From positions 61,659 through 125,658 of the forward strand of contig NZ_LNRF01000013.1 of NCBI RefSeq assembly GCF_001557875.1: a DNA stretch of 64,000 nt. The letters run 5' to 3'. Origin of the DNA: Vibrio splendidus (lineage in GTDB: Bacteria; Pseudomonadota; Gammaproteobacteria; Enterobacterales; Vibrionaceae). Shown piece by piece: positions 60,234 to 64,000 of the stretch. Below the pieces are notes generated by a model. It saw nothing but the letters and a program-made list of their open reading frames with translations, did not search any database and had not been told where the DNA came from. The stretch's first letter is position 1. Each line of letters opens with the position of its first letter. The translations under genes were made by a program, and so were the position numbers.

Positions 60234-61676
60234 ATGTCACCTAATAATGGGACACAGTCTCACAAACATAATATCGCTTACATAGTTAGAATTTGTTGTA
60301 TCGCTGCACTAGGGGGAATCTTACTCGGCTACGATACTGCCGTAATATCCGGTGCAATTGGACCAATCAGAGATCATTTTGGTCTAACGCCAGCTCAAAC
60401 GGGATGGGCAGTCTCTAGTGTAGTATTAGGAAGTATTATCGGTGCGGTATCAGCAGGAACTGTTGCCCTAAAATACGGACGACGAAGCGCACTTTTCTTA
60501 TCTGCTGCGCTCTTTATCATCTCCGCTATTGGTTCCGCTATCGCACCTACATTTACCATCTATGTTTTATTCAGAATCATCGGCGGTGTGGCAGTTGGTA
60601 TCGCTTGTGTGGTATCCCCAATGTACATGTCTGAAGTTGCACCAAAAGATTTCCGCGGTCGAGCAGTCAGTATGTTCCAGCAATCAGCGGTTATAGGACA
60701 AACTGGTGTTTTCTACGTTAACTATTTAATTGCAAAAGGGATGTCTGAAGCTTGGTTGGTTGATGTGGGATGGCGTTGGATGCTAGCTTCTGAGGTATTA
60801 CCAGCAACACTATTTGGCTGTCTTCTAATTATGATTCCAGAATCTCCGCGCTGGTTAGTATTAAAAGGTAAGTTGGACAAAGCTAAAGATACACTTTCAC
60901 GCATATCAAACCCGGAGCACGCTGATCGTGTCATCTTAGATATCCAAAAATCTCTAGTCCCGACAAATGCCTCGAAAAACAGTAAAATTAGCTTGCGTTC
61001 ACCACTACTCTTTTCAATTTTAGTCATCGGTACTTTTGTTGCAGCCGCGCAACAGCTGACTGGTATCAACGTCATCATGTACTACACACCAGAGATTCTA
61101 AAACCTATCGCAGGTGGTACTGAGAACGCGTTATTTCAAACTACATTTGTCGGTATTGTTTTCATTCTTGGTAATGCATTAGGTATGTACTTAATCGATA
61201 AAGTTGGTCGCTTACCATTAATGAAATACGGTACGCTTGGCTGCGCGCTCGGTATGACTATCGTAGGCTATGTACTCTACACCGGAACAGAGGGCTACGC
61301 CGCCTTATTTGCTTTGTGTTTGTATGTGGTAGCTTATGCAACATCATGGGGTTGCGCATGCTGGACCATGATTTCTGAAATATTCCCGAATAGTATTCGT
61401 TCTCGAGCGATGGCTATCGCGGTTGGTGCACAGTGGTTTACTGGCTTCATCGTGACCCAAAGCTTCCCAATGCTAAATGAAAACCCTTACCTAAAAGAGA
61501 ACTTCAATGGCGCCTTTGCTTTCTGGGTATTCGCGGCACTATCACTGATTTGTATGGTGGTCGTTGTGAAATATGTTCCTGAAACAAAAGGGGTCAGCCT
61601 TGAAGATATGGAAAAAGTCATGGCTAAAAAACTGGGTAAAAAAGCGCCAGTCAAAACGACTGAAGCAACGGTTTAA
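60234..61676 (+). CDS. MFS sugar porter, probable myo-inositol importer (IolT-like)
   Basis: 480 residues from ATG 60234 with AAGGAG before it (ATG 60210 lacks one). About 12 membrane segments with sugar-porter signatures: GGILLGYDTAVISGAIG (N-terminus), KYGRRSALFLS, PESPRWLVLKGK (about 205-216), QQLTGINVIMYYTPEIL and VPETKGVSLEDME (C-terminus). It is divergent from iolE across a region with three operator sites. The window thus encodes two independent inositol uptake systems. Confidence 0.87.
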   Translation: MSPNNGTQSHKHNIAYIVRICCIAALGGILLGYDTAVISGAIGPIRDHFGLTPAQTGWAVSSVVLGSIIGAVSAGTVALKYGRRSALFLSAALFIISAIGSAIAPTFTIYVLFRIIGGVAVGIACVVSPMYMSEVAPKDFRGRAVSMFQQSAVIGQTGVFYVNYLIAKGMSEAWLVDVGWRWMLASEVLPATLFGCLLIMIPESPRWLVLKGKLDKAKDTLSRISNPEHADRVILDIQKSLVPTNASKNSKISLRSPLLFSILVIGTFVAAAQQLTGINVIMYYTPEILKPIAGGTENALFQTTFVGIVFILGNALGMYLIDKVGRLPLMKYGTLGCALGMTIVGYVLYTGTEGYAALFALCLYVVAYATSWGCACWTMISEIFPNSIRSRAMAIAVGAQWFTGFIVTQSFPMLNENPYLKENFNGAFAFWVFAALSLICMVVVVKYVPETKGVSLEDMEKVMAKKLGKKAPVKTTEATV

Positions 61677-61695
61677 ATCACATAAGTAACGCAAT

Positions 61696-61729
61696 AACAG
61701 GCTATTTCAATACATAGCCTGTTTTCTTT
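61696..61729 (+). terminator. Terminator after iolT-like gene
   Basis: AACAGGCTAT (61696-61705) pairs with ATAGCCTGTT (61714-61723), then TTCTTTTTT. Confidence 0.88.
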
Positions 61730-61753
61730 TTTATTAATCACAAAGGTGGGTAG

Positions 61754-62635
61754 ATGTTAGATAAAATGGCGTTCTTCATTTATGTCGTACGCACCGGTTC
61801 GATCTCAGCAGCCGCTCGAAAACTGAATATCTCCGTTTCTGCTGGCAGCCGATGGTTACAAGAGCTGGAGCAAAAATTTGGTATGCCCCTCTATCGACGT
61901 AACAACCGTCTTTTGAAGCCGACCCCTGCGGGTCAAAAGCTATTCAATGATTTCTCGCTTATCGTTGATCGCTCGGAAGCAGTCGTACGGAGCATGCAAG
62001 ATTATCAGCAGCACGATAAAGGCCATATCGATATTATCTGTACACCGGTGTTTGCAAACCACTTCCTTATGAAAAAAATAGGCCAATACTTAACGACCAA
62101 CCCAAATGTCACGTTTAATCTCAACATCACTCCTTGGGCACTCGATCATGCTGCGGACAGCGATATTACGATCAGCGCGAATGCGACTTATCAAGGATAC
62201 CGAGAGCGAGACCTACACCTAGTACGCCGTGAAGTTATGCAAAGCCCATTTGTAGTCGTAGCCTCACCTGAATATCTAACAAGACATACAACGCCTGCCG
62301 CTCCTAGTGAGTTAACAAACCACCAGTGTCTATTTGCCACCACCCTGACTGGTAGTAATGACTGGGTGTTTCACCAAAATAATGAATGCCAAATAATAAA
62401 GGTACCTAAGTCACTAGAGGTCAATGATAGCGACTTGCTGCTACAGGCAACATTAAATGGTGCAGGCATTGCCTACTTACCTTTATTTTTAGTCAACGAT
62501 TACATTAAACAAGGTGAAATTGTCGCGATTCTAAATGACTTTGATACTAGTATTTGGAGCTTGAATATTTATTATCACCCACCAGCTAACGCCTCTGCCG
62601 TCGCCATTCATTTTAAAGACTACCTTTTAGCCTAA
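61754..62635 (+). CDS. LysR-family transcriptional regulator
   Basis: 293 residues. The N-terminal HTH reads MAFFIYVVRTGSISAAARKLNISVSAGSRWLQELEQKFGMPLYRRNNRLLKPTPAG, and residues 90-290 form the two-lobed effector domain. It lies after the iolT terminator and before adhE. A few members of this size regulate efflux or redox genes, but no target is obvious. It could act on adhE or on distant genes. Confidence 0.85.
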   Translation: MLDKMAFFIYVVRTGSISAAARKLNISVSAGSRWLQELEQKFGMPLYRRNNRLLKPTPAGQKLFNDFSLIVDRSEAVVRSMQDYQQHDKGHIDIICTPVFANHFLMKKIGQYLTTNPNVTFNLNITPWALDHAADSDITISANATYQGYRERDLHLVRREVMQSPFVVVASPEYLTRHTTPAAPSELTNHQCLFATTLTGSNDWVFHQNNECQIIKVPKSLEVNDSDLLLQATLNGAGIAYLPLFLVNDYIKQGEIVAILNDFDTSIWSLNIYYHPPANASAVAIHFKDYLLA

Positions 62636-62710
62636 AGAGACAAGTATTCGTGTATGAATTTTTTAAGGTTAAGTCCCTTAAATAAATCACGCTCTTTAAT
62701 CCAATTAGAC

Positions 62711-62740
62711 GCCTCACTTGCATATATGCAAAGAGGCTTT
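62711..62740 (+). terminator. Terminator after the LysR gene
   Basis: GCCTC (62711-62715) and GAGGC (62733-62737) enclose the perfect palindrome TTGCATATATGCAA (62718-62731), followed by TTTGATTTT. Confidence 0.75.
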
Positions 62741-62887
62741 GATTTTATGTCTATATCTTAATTACTAACTACTTAATACAATATTTCTTAATCTATGAAA
62801 TATAAAAGCACGGATAAAATAATGGGTACATATTGCCACTATATTTCCGAGTTTAATACAACCTTTAACTAAGACCGGAGGCTAAAA

Positions 62888-64000
62888 ATGCCCGTAACTA
62901 ATATAACTGAACTAGATGCTCTAGTAGCTCGCGTTAAAGCTGCACAAGAAGAGTTCTCAACCTTCTCTCAAGAAAGAGTTGATGCTATCTTCCGCGCAGC
63001 ATCTTTAGCAGCTAACCATGCTCGTATTCCACTAGCACAACAAGCAGTTGCTGAATCTGGAATGGGTATCGTTGAAGATAAGGTAATCAAAAACCACTTT
63101 GCTTCAGAATTTATCTACAACAAATACAAAGATGAAAAAACGTGCGGCATATTAGAAGAAGATGACAGCCTAGGCACAATGACTATCGCTGAGCCTATCG
63201 GTATCATCTGTGGTATCGTCCCAACGACTAACCCGACTTCAACAGCAATCTTCAAATCTCTAATCTCTTTGAAGACCCGTAACGGTATCATCTTCTCTCC
63301 ACACCCACGTGCTAAGAACTCTACAAACGACGCAGCTAAGCTTGTTTTAGATGCAGCAGTAGCAGCAGGTGCTCCAAAAGACATCATCGGTTGGATTGAC
63401 CAACCTTCAGTTGAGCTTTCTAACGCGCTTATGAAGCACAATGGTATCGCTCTTATCCTTGCGACTGGTGGTCCAGGCATGGTTAAAGCAGCATACTCTT
63501 CTGGTAAGCCTGCAATCGGTGTTGGTGCTGGTAACGTGCCAATCGTTATTGATGAAACAGCGGACATTAAGCGTGCAGTAGCTTCTATCCTTATGTCCAA
63601 GACTTTCGATAACGGCGTTGTTTGTGCTTCTGAGCAAGCAGCAATCGTAGTTGATGAAGTATACGACGAAGTAAAAGAGCGTTTTGCTTCTCACAAAGCA
63701 TACGTTTTAAACAAAGCTGAAGCTGAAAAAGTACGTAAAGTTCTGCTTATCGACGGCAACCTAAACGCTAAAATTGTAGGTCAGCCTGCTCCAGCAATCG
63801 CTGAAATGGCGGGTGTTAAAGTGCCTGCTGATACAAAAGTACTTGTAGGTGAAGGTCTAGGTAAAGTATCGATCGATGACGAATTCGCTCACGAGAAACT
63901 ATCTCCAACTCTAGGTCTATTCCGTGCAGACGACTTCGAAGATGCTGTTGCTCAAGCGGTAACTATGGTTGAAATCGGTGGTATCGGTCACACATCTGGT
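62888..64000 (+). CDS. adhE: Bifunctional acetaldehyde-CoA/alcohol dehydrogenase (5' part)
   Basis: 371 codons are present before the window ends; the full protein would be about 890-900 residues. GGAGG precedes ATG. PVTNITELDALVARVKAAQEEFSTFSQERVD is the AdhE start; GIICGIVPTTNPTSTAIFKSLISLKTRNGIIFSPHPRAK and FDNGVVCASEQAAIV (catalytic Cys, about 245) belong to the acetaldehyde dehydrogenase domain. It reduces acetyl-CoA to ethanol in fermentation. The iron-dependent alcohol dehydrogenase half lies outside. Confidence 0.93.
   Translation, partial: MPVTNITELDALVARVKAAQEEFSTFSQERVDAIFRAASLAANHARIPLAQQAVAESGMGIVEDKVIKNHFASEFIYNKYKDEKTCGILEEDDSLGTMTIAEPIGIICGIVPTTNPTSTAIFKSLISLKTRNGIIFSPHPRAKNSTNDAAKLVLDAAVAAGAPKDIIGWIDQPSVELSNALMKHNGIALILATGGPGMVKAAYSSGKPAIGVGAGNVPIVIDETADIKRAVASILMSKTFDNGVVCASEQAAIVVDEVYDEVKERFASHKAYVLNKAEAEKVRKVLLIDGNLNAKIVGQPAPAIAEMAGVKVPADTKVLVGEGLGKVSIDDEFAHEKLSPTLGLFRADDFEDAVAQAVTMVEIGGIGHTSG

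Noticed and set aside
62718..62731. TTGCATATATGCAA as a regulator site related to the palindrome at 37199
   Set aside because: It forms the inner stem of the terminator after the LysR gene, which explains it; the similarity to 37199-37212 is only the common ATGCAA arm.

Overview
The window looks like a chromosomal segment of a marine gammaproteobacterium, most likely a Vibrio (inference). The grounds are moderate GC with AT-rich promoters, Vibrio-like AdhE and aromatic amino acid permease sequences, and a fructose-family PTS/manA/AraC block that, from memory, resembles V. cholerae VC1820-VC1827. No tRNA, rRNA, CRISPR array, prophage or insertion sequence was seen. Almost everything is metabolism, transport and regulation.

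Layout. (1) 1-4160: tail of a PLP-dependent aminotransferase-like protein, then a LacI-type repressor, an NhaC antiporter and a MalY/PatB C-S lyase with an 18-bp operator-like palindrome. (2) 4188-6045: a MerR-methyltransferase fusion overlapping a GNAT gene, read from a MerR-style promoter. (3) 6479-7648: aromatic amino acid permease. (4) 7988-13570: a nucleoside permease / ADP-ribosylglycohydrolase / PfkB kinase / MFS / GntR block with the gene order of E. coli yegTUVW plus one extra MFS gene. (5) 13668-20170: a tandem duplication of [NIT-domain chemoreceptor - zinc ribbon - TetR - terminator - 3' tail of the next PTS gene]. The second zinc ribbon/TetR copy is broken. (6) 20133-30031: three fructose-family PTS systems with different domain orders, an HPr-EIIA protein, an AraC regulator and manA. 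Their promoter regions share a TCCAGT element. (7) 30173-32333: a periplasmic multihaem operon (ethylbenzene-dehydrogenase-like haem protein, pentahaem NrfB-like and small tetrahaem cytochromes) with a perfect FNR box upstream. (8) 32765-35245: a divergent peptide-binding protein and murein-peptide amidase MpaA. (9) 35412-61676: a large myo-inositol catabolic region. (10) A LysR regulator, then the 5' part of adhE running off the window end.

The inositol region holds iolE-iolD-Gfo/Idh-iolC-iolB-iolJ-rpiR on the minus strand, divergent from an IolT-type MFS importer. It also holds an inositol-type ABC importer, iolG, an IolI-like isomerase, iolA, a second IolC fused to a DUF2090 aldolase-like domain, a second RpiR regulator, and an unusual side arm of atoB-atoD-atoA, TauE/SafE and another TIM-barrel isomerase. 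A 16-bp palindrome, TGAAAAATATTTTTCA, occurs exactly twice and in degenerate form several more times in the inositol promoters. It is the probable operator of one or both RpiR proteins.

The most unusual items are the CX3CH haem-like motifs in two proteins of the FNR-linked haem operon, the tandem duplication with a PTS-tail scar, the inositol operator set with duplicated kinase/aldolase routes, and the poorly understood yeg-like nucleoside/ADP-ribose pathway.
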